A stretch of 64,000 bases of DNA, taken from Annona cherimola. Taxonomy: Eukaryota; Streptophyta; Magnoliopsida; Magnoliales; Annonaceae. Both the position numbers and the translations under genes were made by a program. Location: contig CM059972.1 of NCBI GenBank assembly GCA_030490835.1, forward strand, positions 34,699,452 to 34,763,451, given 5' to 3'. The notes under the pieces are model-generated. The model was not told the DNA's origin, searched no databases, and saw only the letters and a program-made list of their open reading frames with translations. Of the stretch, positions 9,630 to 21,643 are shown piece after piece (within the stretch, counting starts at the first letter, position 1; each line of letters starts with the position of its first letter).

Positions 9630-12197
9630 GCATGATTCCTGACATGTTGTCTAGCTGGCCTCTCTTGACTCATTTTCTTTTCTTGCTGGAATAGCACGAT
9701 GAGATTTATTTATTATTATTATTATTATTATTTTAGCTAGGCATAGTGCTTTGAGAACTTTGAGAGTCAACGGTCCCGTACCCCTATGATTTGCGGGTTT
9801 GAGGTACCGCTCCATAGCTTAGTTTTTTCTTTTTCTTATTTTTAAATTTGACATATATATATTTTTGCAGGCGATGTCTTCTCTAGAATTTCCTATTCTT
9901 TCACCAAGAGAGAAATCAGCAGTGAAAAAGCGGCGTTCTTCCCTTGAGGAGCCAAAGATTAGTGTGACTCCTTTCTCTAAAGTAGTTTCAATTGCGGCGC
10001 CTCCGACGTCACCTTCTCTCATGAAGAAGCGTAAGGCTGTTGCATATGCCCGTGGGGAGTTTAAAAGGAAAAAATCCTCCTCGAAGAAAAATGAGTCTTC
10101 CAAGAAGAGTTCTCTTGAAGAAATGATGACATCTAAGAAAAAGCAGCGTGTTCCGAGGAAGAGAACTGCGCAGAGTGCCAAAAAGTACGATCTCTTCTTC
10201 GGTCGCCCTTGTGGGGGCTGCTCTTCTTATTTTGGTTGGTACCCGCCTTGGCAAGTCGTGAATGCTTCGAATGTTCACATGGGCCTTCTCACTTCAGCCC
10301 CATGCGCTGTCATCTTATGGAAGACATTAATGGTCGCTCTACTCGGATCTTTATGATCCCAGAGAAGATTTTCACTGAGCATTTGAACTGCCACGAAGGT
10401 TATATCTTTGGAAAAGGTGTTGCTGCAACTGATCCCCGCAAGATCTTTTCTGGTTGCTTTCTACTCCCAATCAGGTCATTAGGTAATCCCCATAATTTTA
10501 TCATAGAGACTCCTCGCTGGTTGCAAAAGGAACTAGAAGGTTATTATTTTATATGCAAGGAGGGTGCAAATGTCTACCGTGGCTGCTTAGGTAACATCCC
10601 GGGCTTTAATCAATGGGGATAATATCTGGTCTCTCGTCATGAGGCGATGCTTACAGCCGCTGGTGTGAAAGACGTGATCTTAGCCACTGGAGAGGTTTTT
10701 GGAAAGACAAGAACATCATCAATGCCTTCGTAAGTTTCTGGTCATCGGCGACTAACTCCTTCATATTTCCATTTGGAGAGATAAGCATTACTTTGTGGGA
10801 TCTGAAGGGAATATGCGGTCTCCCTGTATGTGGATTGCCTTTTGATGAGTGTACCCCTCCAAACTCTACCTTCGACAAGAACCCGATTGCTTTAAAGGTC
10901 ATAGATCTTCTTGATGAGTTATATCAAACGACCAAGAAGGAAAAGTTCACAGTGAGAGACTGGGTGGCATTATTCTCAAGGATTTCTGACCAACGGGTAT
11001 CTAATGATAACTGGCCTTCTAACATTGTTGAGTTTCATGCCAGTGGGCAAGGCGGCCAATGGCTTCCCCTTGAGCGCCTACAATAAGTACAGCCTGAGGT
11101 TGAGCTTATCCTTTTTTTGTGGCTTTGGATTTCCATGGTCATCTGTCCTTCCTCTTCGGCCTACGGTCTGGTAAAATGGTCATGTCTTTATGTTGCTTGC
11201 GAGATGGCTCAAGGCAAACGCTTCGCTTTGGCACCACAAGTATTGTGTGATTTTATAAGGGTTTAAATGAGACTATATATAATGAGAAAGGCCCAGGGCA
11301 CACCATTTCTTATTTCCCGGCTCATTTTCTCCTTGGCTGGCTTGGATTTTATTTCCCAGAGATTTATGGAGTCGAGGAAGTTACCCAATTTCCTTCTCAG
11401 GGTTTGATATTAAAGAAATTTGCCAGGCGTAACTTAGCCAGCTATAGTTTTGAAAACATGACCGGGCTTCTTATCCAAGCTGGTTATTTTGAAGAGAGGT
11501 TCTTTCGTATGGTTGCCCCTTGCGAGTGGTCGACAAAATCTTCCTCTAATGGACTGACCCTTGATGATAAAGGACTTTGCGTTGTCGCTTCAACCAGGTC
11601 TTTTAGCTTACATGGATCGTCCTCATTTTGAAGTTGAGCAGTATTATCCCCATGAGTTTGCCCATCAGTTCGGCTTTGATCAGGACGTTCCTGCATATCT
11701 TCCCCGCATCCCAAGATATCAATGGGAAGTTGGGGTCGGACCTCTTCACTGGCTCGCGGTATGCTCGCGCTTTGAGGGAGTTAAGTTTTCCTGTGAGCTG
11801 AAATTTCCTTCGCTCGATCGTCGAGTCCAGGCAACTCAAGATTATGTTCATTGGTATGGCATCTGTGCGGTAAAAGTTATCGAACAAGTTGTGTCTAAAT
11901 CTCGCTTTTGGGCTTTCAAACCCCTTGACTTGACTACCAGCTAGGGTGAACTGGGCTTGGTGATGCCCTTTGAGATTAGACGCTTCAAGGAACTAGACGT
12001 GGATGAGACTGAGGCTATTTGTGTCCAACACATCGATTCCTTCAAGTCCTACCCTGGGATCGTTGGTTGTAGCTTTCACTACACTGATTGGGTTGCGGAA
12101 AGAAAAGAGTATATTCGTCGTGACACCGAGCCAGCCAAGAAGACTTTTTGGGTTTCAGCAGCTTCTCAAAAGGACCAGAAACCTATGGAGACTTGGA

Positions 12198-12264
12198 GTA
12201 TGTTTCTTCTCTCTTTTCTTCCTTTTTTATGCTTTTATCCTTACCTATCCCCCCTTTTTTTCAG
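12198..12264 (+). other. predicted spliceosomal intron 1 of the PMD gene (67 bp, phase 1)
   Basis: GTATGTTTC donor, long pyrimidine tract and TTTTTTTCAG acceptor. Splicing joins METW in frame to KYNDKLPEVVYPPKP, whereas unspliced reading does not. Confidence 0.75.
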
Positions 12265-12949
12265 AATACAATGACAAGCTTCCCGAGGTTGTATATCCGC
12301 CAAAGCCAATCAGTCGCTTTTGGTTTCCCAATCACCCACCAACTCAGAGGTTACAGAGTCATTAACAATGCATAACACTTGTAGCGAGAAGCGAATAATT
12401 CAGAGAATGAGGGATTTGTCTCCCATTGTTGGACTTTCAGACCCTTCTTAAGGAAAAGATTCTTCAGAGCAAGGAGAAGCTGTGAAACCTTCTAAAGTTG
12501 ATATACCAGGAGAGTCTGATAAAAGGTCATATCCCATTTCCAAACCACCCGAGCCATCTGAGGAAGGGGACATTGTAGCAGAGCCGAATGTTGCGATAGA
12601 TTCTTCCAATGATCATGAAGTGAGTAAGGGAATGCGTGCCGAGGCACAGAACAACTCCCATGTGCTACCGGATTCCAGTGACCATGCTTTGAGTGACCTC
12701 CATGTAGATCTAAATATGGGTCAAGTTGACCAACCGATGCGGTCTTGCGATAGCGGGCCTATATTTTCTAATAACATCTTCATGAGAGATTTTTTGGGGG
12801 TCCGGACTCCCGAGGCATGTCAATCTCCTCCTTCTATAGCCCAAGATACTCCTGTGAAGGCAGCTTCTCATTTAGGGTATGGTTCGGGAGGGAAATCCGC
12901 TCGGAGGCTCCACATAATCACCCAGAAGGTGCGGGTATGAATTTTGAAG

Positions 12950-13010
12950 GTAAACCCCCTCCTTCCCCCCTTTCTTTCGCTTTCTTCTTTTACATCTTTT
13001 TTTTTGACAG
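12950..13010 (+). other. predicted spliceosomal intron 2 of the PMD gene (61 bp, phase 1)
   Basis: GTAAACCC donor, nearly pure pyrimidine interior and TTTTTTGACAG acceptor. The upstream frame NHPEGAGMNFE joins in phase to ATLVVEVSDADAHGEG. Confidence 0.65.
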
Positions 13011-13103
13011 CCACCTTAGTTGTCGAAGTATCTGATGCCGATGCTCATGGCGAGGGGAATTCGACACCGATAGAGCTGTTGCCCGTTTCTCCTATGTCAC
13101 CAG

Positions 13104-13175
13104 GTATTTGTATTTCGGCTTTTCGCCTAGTTAACTTATTGTTCTGACATCTTGACTTGTACTTTTCGGCCTTAG
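13104..13175 (+). other. predicted spliceosomal intron 3 of the PMD gene (72 bp, phase 1)
   Basis: CAG|GTATTTG donor and CGGCCTTAG|GA acceptor. Splicing joins LLPVSPMSP in phase to GSGRSGGPHFSSTGP. Confidence 0.7.
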
Positions 13176-13877
13176 GATCTGGTCGCTCAGGTGGTCCTCA
13201 CTTTAGTTCAACTGGTCCTAGTACTGGCGCAAGCTCGAGTGGGGCTCGTCAGCTTCCTGATGTCAAAGATCGCTTCTTGGACCCCTTGCATCATTTCTTT
13301 TCAACTTTCAAGGTGATCGGGGCGGAGCGGTTAGAGCAGCGGGATCTTAAGCGTTTAAGGCGTGCAATAGCACAATTCAAGGGATGCATCGTTTCTTCTT
13401 TGAGGGACATGAATTCTCCTGATGATGTCACCGAAGCGTTGGATATTTGTGAAGATTTTTCCATAGTCCTGGATAGGCTCCAACTTTATGTTTCTGGTTT
13501 TGGTGATGTCATACTCACACTAGAGAAGTTGCATGCCCATTAGCGAGAGCTCGAGGCTGCTGCACGACCCTTGGTTTCTGTAGAAGATCTAGCGTCCGCA
13601 GAAGGCGACCTCGCCAAATGCAGAGATAGCCTTGCTCAACTTAAGGAACATAACCTACAAGTCGCAAAGGAGATGGAAAGTAAAAAGATGATCGCCGAGG
13701 AGATTCGAGCATCCATAGCGGCCAAACAGGCCGAGGTCCGTCGCATTGTCACTTCTATCTTTGTGGATAAAAGTAGACTAAATTCATTGACTTCTACCTC
13801 CAACGAACTTCAAGCCGAAGTTGACCTCTATAAAGTGAGAATTGATTCAGAGAGTCGGGATATTTCTACTATGGAGG

Positions 13878-16106
13878 CTAAGGTCGAAGAGCTGCGGGCG
13901 TATACAGTTCCTCCTGCTGATGTAGTGTATCTCTACAGTTGTATGACTCCCTCTGTAACTTTTTCGGATAATATCTTTTTAAGTAATTCTCATTTACAGT
14001 TGCTTTGACTTGATTCTCGCAATTAACGACTTCATAAGTGTCATTGCCATAGACCCTCTCAATGATGTAAGGCCCTTCCCATTTAGGCTCGAATTTACCG
14101 CTAAGTTTTCCCCCGGCCATAAGCTCCGTGCGTAGCTTTAACACCAAATCACCTCTTTTGAATGAGCGATGCTTCATGACTTTATTGTATGCTTCGACCA
14201 TCCGAGCTTGATAGAGTTCGATTCGTTGTCGTACTTGAATTCATTTTTCTTCTAATGCTTCGAGCTCGTCGAAACGAAGTTTGACTTGTTGTTCAGTAGT
14301 TAACCCAGAATGGATAGCAACCCTTAAGGATGCTAACTGGATCTCCACTGGTAAAATTGCTTCAGTGCCAAAAAGTAGTGAATATGGCGTTGCTCCCGTC
14401 GCAGTTCGATGTGTAGTTCTGTAAGCCCATAGTGCTTCGGGTAACCTCTCGTGCCAATCTCGCTTATTTTTCACAGTGGTCCTTTTGAGGATTCGAATGA
14501 TATTTTTGTTAAATGCCTCTGCTTGACCATTTCCTTGCGGGTAATAGGGTGATGAGAACACTTGCTTGACTCCAAACTTTCGGCATAACTGATTTACTTT
14601 GTCGTTTTTAAATGGTGTGCCATTATCTGAGGTGATTTGAAAAGGGACACCATAACGGTAGATGATTTTATGTTTGATAAATTCAACCACCTCTTGCGCT
14701 CGGACTCTCTTGTAAGCTTTAGCTTCTGCCCATTTGGAGAAATAATCCATAGCGGATAAAATATATAAGTGTCCTTTGGATGATGACGAGTTTATCGGAC
14801 CGACAATATCAAAGCCCCACCAAGAGAAAGGCCACGAAATCGGTGCTGGAGACATTATTGAAGCAGGAATATGATAAATATCTCCATGCATTTGGCAGAC
14901 CTCACAGGATTTTGCAAAATTGATGGAGTCTTGGACCATTGTGGGCCAATAATAGCCCAATGTTCTGATCCTATGATAAAGATGACATCCAGATTGGTGG
15001 GCGCCACACTCGCTGGAGTGTGTCTCTTGAAGAACCTGACAAATATCATTCCCGTTAATGCAGCGAAGCCAAAGCCCATTAAAAGCAATCCGATACAAAT
15101 AATCTTGAAACATGATACATCGCAAAACAGCCTTTCTTAGTGACTTCCTTGCATTTGGATCATGTGGTTCAATACCATATTTGAGGTAGTTGATGATAGG
15201 GACGAGCCAGTCATCATTGTTTGTAATTACCTCGGATACACAACGTCCAATTTGATTTACTTGGAGATCTTTGTCATCTTCTAGTCTTTGTACTCGAACC
15301 GTCATGTCATCAAGCTCATTGAAAGTGAGAATACTGGCCAACTTTGATAGTGCATCAGCAACTATATTTTCTGACAGAGGAACGTGCTCAACATAAATAA
15401 TTTCGAACTTTGCCAATAAAGTTTGAGCTTTGTAATAGTATTTTCGCAAATGAGGCTGGTGCACTTCGTATTGATTATTTAACTGTTTAATAACCAATTC
15501 AGAGTCCCCAAATATTCGCATAAATAAAATATCTGATTGCAAAAGAAGTTCCATGCCAATAAGTAAAGCCTCATATTTAGCTTCATTGTTTGTTGTGCTT
15601 TTTCCAAGAAAATATGAGTGCGGGAACAAGTCTTTATGAGGGGAGACTACGACAATTCCAACGCCAGCTCTGGATGGCTTTGAAGCGCCATCAAAATACA
15701 TTTGCCACATTGGATCATCATTTGCATAGAAAACCTTCTCATCATGTAGGTTTTCTAAGATAGGAAATTCTTCTTCAAGCGGATGGGCTGCCAGGAAATC
15801 TGCTAACACTTGCCCTTTCACTGCCTTTTGTGGCACATATTTGATATCAAATTCAGATAACAGCAGTGACAATTTTGCTAGGCGTCCTGAAAGCATTGGT
15901 CGAGTGATCAGGAACTTAAAGGGGTCAGCTTTCGATATAAGTATGATCTGATGCGTGAGGAAGTAATGTCTTAGCTTTTGTACCACAAAGACCAATGCTA
16001 GACAAATCTTCTTGATCGAGAAATAATTACATTCAGCTTGTAATAATCGACGACTGAGATAATATGCGGCTTGCTCTTTACCTTGGGCATTTTCTTGTGC
16101 GAGCAA
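13878..16106 (-). pseudogene. pol: Tat-like pol: RNase H, additional RNase H and integrase
   Basis: Reading from 16106 downward, the RT-linked RNase H end (residues 1-105) is followed by a second RNase H with FDGAS (D139), NNEAKYE (E175), GDSELV (D201) and VADALS (D251). A second RNase H of this kind is a hallmark of the Tat group. The integrase has its zinc finger (H363, H370, C401, C404) and DDE core: GFDIVGP (D433), TSDNGTPF (D494), GQAEAF (E530). An in-frame TGA at about 14238-14240 interrupts the frame after LEALEEK, and the integrase C-terminus continues in frame to 13878 (RGDLVLKLR, KWEGPYIIERV). The last 130 bases overlap the tail of the opposite-strand PMD gene. Upstream stops at 16131-16139 and 16188 separate it from RT. 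Confidence 0.9.
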
Positions 16107-16187
16107 TGCCCCCAGTGATTTTGGACTGGCGGCAATTTAGAGAATGAGCGGCTTTCCTTTCAGTGGAGTCGTCAAAACAGGAGGATT

Positions 16188-17690
16188 TTACAGCAATTCT
16201 TTAATGGCTTCAAAAGCCCGTTGGCATTTTGCGTCCCACTGGAAAGTCGTATCTTTTTTCATTAACTTGTGAAAGGGCTGGCACCGACCGGACAAGTTAG
16301 ATATGAAACGCCAGATATATGACAATTGGCCTTGCAGGCTCCTATGTTCTCTAAGGTTTCGGGGAGGTGGCATATTTTGAATTGCTTCTGTCTTGAGTGG
16401 ATCGACCTTGATTCCCTTTGGCGGATTATGAATCCGAGGAATTTCCCTGATGATACTCTGAATGCACATTTGAGAGGATTCATCTTGAGATCATACTTTC
16501 TTAGACGCAGAAACACCGACCTTAAATCTTCTTTATGCCTATTGGGACCTTCAGATCTTACAACCAGGTTATCGACATAACACTCAACATGTTTGTGTAA
16601 CATATCATGAAATATATTTTGCATAGCTCTTTGGTAAGTTGTGCCAGCATTCTTAAGACCAAAAGGCATGACTTTGTACCAAAAGACACCCATTGGTGTT
16701 CGAAATGTTGTTACGGCTTCATCTGCTTGAGCCATCTTGATTTGAGTATATCCTGAATATCCATCCATAAAGGAGAATGTGTCGTACAGAGCCGTGCTGT
16801 CGATTAACAAATCAGTGAAAGGAAGAGGAAATTCATCCTTAGGGCATGCTTCGTTTAGATCTCGAAAATCTACGCAAATGCGGATTTGCCCATTTCTCTT
16901 TTTGACAGGAACAACGCTAGAAATCCATCCCAGAAATTTGATTTCCCGAATGAATTCAGCATTAATGAGTTTTTCAACTTCCTTAATGATTTGTTCTTCG
17001 AATTCTGGTCGAAACCTTCTCGGAGCTTGCTTGACTGGCTTTTTATCCCGCATAATATGCAGATGGTGCATTGAAACTGTGGGGTTGAGCCCTGGCATTT
17101 CGGAATACCCCCAAGCAAAAACATCTTTGAATTCACTTAAAAGCTGCATCAACGCCGCCTTTTCTTTTTTGGCCAGGTTTTTGGCAATAAAAATGGGTCT
17201 CGGGTTCTCCTCAGTACTGAGATTGAATTGCTCGAGTACATCAATAGTAGGTTGCCCTCCATCCTCGATCGCAGGTGGGGCAGCCTCTAGTTCCATTAAT
17301 GCCTCTTCATCGTTGCTGGAGTCCTCACCTGCAGAGATGCAGTAGGTGGTAGCGAAGTTGATGTCTTCTTCTTCTTTGTACCCGAGGCCGAGTCTTTTGT
17401 TACCCATTTTGATAACCAGGTGGCCTTTCAGATAACGGGATAGGGATGTCACTTCCAAGGCCTGAAAGATGTGGTTCATCGGAATAGAATCTCATCAAAT
17501 CGATAATTTTCTTGCTTTCTCTACTATAGTGATGGAAATCCCATTTCTTGAGCTTAGCAGTGGGAAAACAAGAGGATTTGTTAGGGCTACCGTAAACCTT
17601 GCCATATTGCTTTATGAAATGTTTTTTGGCAAATTTTTTATCTTGAGGTTCCTGCACACTTGGAGTAGATACATTAAACCCCACAAGCAT
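16188..17690 (-). pseudogene. pol: Tat-like pol: reverse transcriptase with altered YVDN active site
   Basis: From 17479 downward the RT shows ICVDFRDLNEACPKDEFPLP, SFMDGYSGYTQIKM (first catalytic Asp, D239) and VMPFGLKNAGTTYQRAM. The catalytic box reads YVDN (residues 301-304), so the last essential Asp is Asn (codon at 16568-16570). After KFLGFII a frameshift near 16420 moves reading to another frame, which continues with GIKVDPLKTEAI and the RT thumb to the stop at 16188. The stretch 17480-17690 is the linker between protease and RT. It converts RNA to DNA in active relatives; this copy cannot. Confidence 0.9.
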
Positions 17691-18155
17691 TGTTAAAACC
17701 TCGTCGAGCGCTTCCTTAGGTTTTTAATTTTGGTGAGCGGCCTCAGTGGCCATTCCGTCACTGTCACAGCAAAGTGACTTGGCTTCCTCATTGGCCTGAT
17801 TCCAGAATCTCCGAAGAGCTTCCAGATCCACCTCAAACTTAGGGAAACTGGTTCGAGGCGGTTTAGTAACCTTTTTCAGGACTTCTAGGTCCAAGTATAA
17901 CCGTGAGCCTGCAGTAGTGTTGCTATAGCTGGTAGGAGGTGGTATGGTTGCCCCTTGTCATTGTCACGGTAGTGGCTGTACTGGATCGAGACTCATATTT
18001 TCAAATTTTGTTTGAAACTGAGCCCTTGGTTCTGTCGTTCCTCGTCCATGACCGCGCCCTCGACCACGACCTTGACCTTCCATCTTCTCACCCCATGAGA
18101 ATATGTCTGTGCTTATTGGGGCGGGGGGAGCCTGAGATACCTCCTGCCGACCTTC
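17691..18155 (-). pseudogene. protease-RT linker with Arg/Gly-rich stretch
   Basis: No complete frame survives. On the - strand at about 18030-18085 a short frame reads MEGQGRGRGRGHGRG, an RG-rich motif of the kind that binds RNA. It is followed within 75 bases by a stop. The rest joins the protease (18156) to the RT linker ending at 17690. Confidence 0.45.
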
Positions 18156-18986
18156 TTATGTGGTTGGTTCGATTGCTGTCATTGATGTGTTGACAACAGA
18201 TGCCAAGTCATAATACTTAGCATCAGAGTAAAATGATTCCGCCGTTGTGAATGGTTTATGGTCAGCAAAGATCCTTTTTTTGACTCCATCCTTGCAGTAC
18301 TTGAAGCATTGATGCACCGTTGATGCGATGATCTTATTGCTATGGAGCCAAGGCCTTCCTAGTAGCAAGTTATATGAGGTCGGAGCATTAATCACAAAGC
18401 ATGGGATTTCGGTGCAGAAATCTTCTGTGATTAGTTCCAACTCAATTAGGCCCATGGCCTTTTGAGTCCCTTGATTAAACCCGTGAATCACCACACTAGT
18501 GTCTTTTAATGCTGATGGAGAAATTCCGATCCTCCTGAGTGTTCGAAGGGGCAGGATATTAATCGAGGACCCAGCATCGATCATGATTCTATTAACCAGT
18601 TCACCGGCCAGGTTGCCCGTAACATATAAAGGTCGGTTGTGATTAATGTCTCCAAGTAACATATCCTTATCAGTGAATGAGATGATCTCATCACATTCAG
18701 TGGCATCGACTAGGTAAGCAAGATGGACATTTTCATCTGTCAGAGAACTAACCAGTGCATCCCTAGCTTCTTGCGACAACTGCAAGGCATCATAAATACT
18801 GAGTCGAGCAGGGAGTCGCTTCAAGTGCTCAAGCACATCATAGCTTACTGAGGACTTCCCATGATTGGCTGGTATGTGCTGTTCTGGCTGAGCACGAATT
18901 TCTTGCACCGGAGCTTTACCCTTATTTTCTGGTGTGATTCGACTAGATCGAAGGATTGCAAGAATGTCCTCTTCAACTTGCACCAT
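18156..18986 (-). pseudogene. Tat-like retroviral-type aspartic protease region
   Basis: The 276-residue frame contains RPLYVTGN, then the active-site motif MIDAGSSINILPL (usual Tat form DGGSS), VVIHGFNQ, and APTSYNLLLGRPWLH. These are the flap and C-terminal motif of Tat/Ogre proteases, which cut the gag-pol polyprotein. The residues D-A-G-S look able to act. The frame is not continuous with gag or RT because of stops on both sides (18987-19187 and below 18156). Confidence 0.8.
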
Positions 18987-19187
18987 GTTGCAAGAGGCAA
19001 AGTCCTGAATGTTCGTAGCTAATGTTCGTAGTACGTCCGAGAAAAATGGTTATACTTTTGGGATTTTAGGGAAATGCCCACTCATTGAGTTGATGCACTG
19101 GTGAACCATGATTCCTTCTTTATCGAATTTTTGGTTGATTATTCTGCATTTTATCCATCTCAAGATGTAGTCATATTGAGATTCTCC

Positions 19188-20045
19188 TTATAAGGGGTGC
19201 ATGACTTCTATCATCTCTGGAGGGAACTCTATTTCATACTCGTGGAATCTTAGGATAAATATATCAACGAACTCTTCCCAAGAACCAAATGCTTCTTCGG
19301 GAAATGAGGAGATCCAGAGAAGAGCACAACTGTCATGGGCCAAGCTCAAGACAAAGTGCCCGAGTGCGAACTCTTCTGTTTGCCCCATTTGACAGACCGC
19401 CAGCGAATAATCAAACAAGTGCGGCAATGCATACTTATGATTCTCATGGAATAATTGAATATGCGGCCAATCATAGCTTAATTCCCTAGTTAAGAAAGGG
19501 AACACTCGAAGGATGGGCGCATCGTTTAATCGTAGTACATGCACGACTTGGAGTTGATTTGTCCTCCTAAAATCTTCAGCATCGCTAAAAATTACCTTTT
19601 GTTTGAAGCCTTCGTTGCCGACCCATCGGATTGCCTTTATGAAAGTTTTGGCTCCAAAGGTCTTGTACCCGTTGTAAGTCAGAGGGCATACTACATCTGA
19701 AAGGTACTTCGTGACCACTTCAGGTTCAGGAAACCATATGGTTAAGGGATCGCTCCAGGTACTGTCTCTGAGATAATTCACGTAATGAGCAGTTGATTCT
19801 TAACTGTATTGTATTTCCCTCAAGTAATTTCTAGGGAACTGCTCTCTTTGCCTTGACAGGAAGCGGACCAAGAACACATCTATCAAGATGACCCACTCGG
19901 TAATTTCTTCGATATGATTATCTTGGTACCAAGACATCATTGATTCCCCCAGTGAGTACCGGAAGTATTCCACTCTGGTTTCCCAGGATGCTGGCAGTAG
20001 TTGAGATTCTCGTAAATATGTGATGATGTGGTTTACTGGTAACAT
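19188..20045 (-). pseudogene. two extra capsid-like segments between nucleocapsid and protease
   Basis: Two frames follow each other (20045-19800 and 19781-19188), separated by a stop. Segment one reads YFRYSLGESMMSWYQDN and VILIDVFLVRFLSRQREQFP. Segment two reads LGHFVLSLAHDSCALLWISS and SWEEFVDIFILRFHEYEIEF. Both resemble the pattern of the retrotransposon gag capsid (hydrophobic-A-x-x-W ... W-x-E-F-x-x-x-F-x-x-R-F), which is already present at 21069-21584. They lie after the zinc-binding region and before protease, an unusual place. The function is unknown. They could be diverged capsid duplications or a lineage-specific gag extension. Confidence 0.55.
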
Positions 20046-20249
20046 CCAAACTTCAAACTTGGTGTAGTTAGGGATAAGTATTGAGGCATTTCTTCACCGC
20101 TTTGTAGGTTTCGACACGGACATATTTATATGATAGCAAGTTTCAGTCTCTCCTTTGTTGCTATCTAGGTCCCAAAACGGACCATCCTCAAGGAACTCAC
20201 ATGGAATAATGTTCTGTAATTCCTCGAGAATGTATCTTTCTTTTGCTAG

Positions 20250-21029
20250 TCAAGGTGATCTACCAGCAAGTCGTTGATAGAATGGGAGTAGCAACTCGGG
20301 CTGCAAAAAGTCCATGATAAGGAATGGTTGCACCCGTGAGGATTGCCTCAAATGCCTTGAGAAGAAAGGGAGAATGGCCTTATCCCTTATTCTTTTGTCT
20401 TCTCTGTATAAATTTTTGAGACATCTTTTTGTCCGTCTTAGGCTTGGTGGTTTTCGAACCACTTCCCAATCACCTCTTTCTGCCATCTCAATTGTTACAA
20501 CATTCGATGAAGCCTGCACTGGAGGACTTAGTTTTATAATTCCCTTGTCTATGTAATCTTGCAATATTGCTTGGAGATCCCGACACTTCTTAGTGGGGTG
20601 ACCGACATATCGGTGGTAGCTGCAATATCGCTGGTGAGAAGTATGTCCAACTTCTTTGGGTCTTTTTGGGACGAGCAACTTGAATAGCCCGGTCGACATG
20701 AGGTGCTGGAATAGCGTCTCCACGTCATCTTCCCCGAAGGCGTATTGGATTTCCTCTCTTCGGAAGGGTTTTGCATGCTGTTCTTTTGCAAGCGGCTTTG
20801 CTTTATCTGGCTGCTTCTTAATCTCCGTAGTGTTCGCAAAGGTCTCTCCAGTTATCTTCTTCTTAAATGTAGTAGTTGTGGATGACTCCTTCTTCCAGGC
20901 TTTTTGCTGAGACAACAAATACTTTTTTCGACAAGCTTCTGTAGCTAGGGCTTGAAATGTACTTAGTTGTTCATTCATCAGTAAGGAGATTTCCGTCTTG
21001 ATGCCATTCCGACAAAGATTGACCTTCAT
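20250..21029 (-). pseudogene. gag: Tat-like gag C-terminal part with zinc-binding motif
   Basis: From 21029 downward the frame shows a Lys-rich helix region, then YAFGEDDVETLFQHL and YCSYHRYVGHPTKKCRDLQ. The last is the Tat gag zinc-binding motif, with Cys and His spaced differently from a standard knuckle. Residues after it (IDKGIIKL, GDWEVVRKP) are typical of the gag end in this group. The frame is separated from the capsid frame by a stop at 21069. Confidence 0.75.
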
Positions 21030-21068
21030 TGCTTGAGAGAGGGGTGCTTGACATCGGTTAGCGGCCCT

Positions 21069-21584
21069 CTACCATCTGGTGATGTAGTCTTCAACCGGCT
21101 CATCCTTCTTTTGGGACAGGGTTGATAATTCTAATAGTTGTACTTCTCGTGTAGTATCAACGAATCGGGAGGTAAACATTTCCTTCATCTCTTCCCATGT
21201 TCGTGCTGAGCCAGTCGAGAGAGATATGTACCACTGGAAAGCATCACCAGAAAGAGTATTAGGGAACATTCGAAGAAAAAAATTTGAATGGTGTGCCCAG
21301 TTGCCCATGGCATAGTGGAATGATGCCAGGTGCTTTAACGCACTCCCGGTCCCATCGAATTGAATCTTTAGTGGCTTCAAATCCCTAGGTAGCAACTCTG
21401 CTTCAACCTCTGGGGGATAAGGCCTGTTGATTGTCGTTGTAGGGACCCCAGTAAGTTGAGGTGCCTGGCGACGAAGGCATTCAGCCACAAGCTGATGCAC
21501 CATCTCCTTTTGTGTGACAGTCCCGGGAGGAGACCCCATGGGTGTGTTTACCCATGCGTCTTGAGTTCGGGGGTATTGATACAC
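21069..21584 (-). pseudogene. gag: Tat-like gag capsid
   Basis: The 171-residue frame carries PLKIQFDGTGSALKHLASFH, FPNTLSGDAFQWYISL and RTWEEMKEMFTSRFVDTTRE, the canonical retrotransposon gag capsid core. A stop at 21069 follows DEPVEDYITRW. A neighbouring frame (21644-22237) gives the N-terminal part of the same polyprotein. Confidence 0.85.
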
Positions 21585-21643
21585 AAATTATTAAATTGCA
21601 GAAAGCCTTGTTCCAATTTTGCATTTTCATCTTCCACAGTTCG

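Larger units (their letters stand above)
9874..14008 (+). pseudogene. antisense extra gene: plant mobile domain (PMD) protein with coiled-coil C-terminus, degraded
   Basis: This gene runs opposite to the element's pol. The N-terminal part (9874-10180) is Lys/Arg/Ser-rich and looks like a nuclear localisation region. The PMD core is readable at about 10700-11950 despite frameshifts: FWSSATNSFIFPFGEISITL with CGLPVCGLP, GQGGQWLPLERL, then YYPHEFAHQFGFDQDVP. After ETW the frame continues across three introns (12198-12264, 12950-13010, 13104-13175). The C-terminus (13300-13930) is a long charged, heptad-like coiled coil interrupted by one TAG (13541-13543). PMD proteins are known from the host MAIN/MAIL1 family and as additional ORFs in Tat-group retrotransposons. 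Stops at 10354 and 10620 and several frameshifts make it a pseudogene. It could be a captured host gene; its place is where Tat elements usually carry such ORFs. Confidence 0.8.

Noticed and set aside
9874..14008. A host PMD (MAIN-like) gene at its native locus
   Set aside because: It lies between pol and the 3' LTR of a Tat-like element, its tail overlaps pol, and its core is frameshifted. It is best seen as the element's extra ORF.
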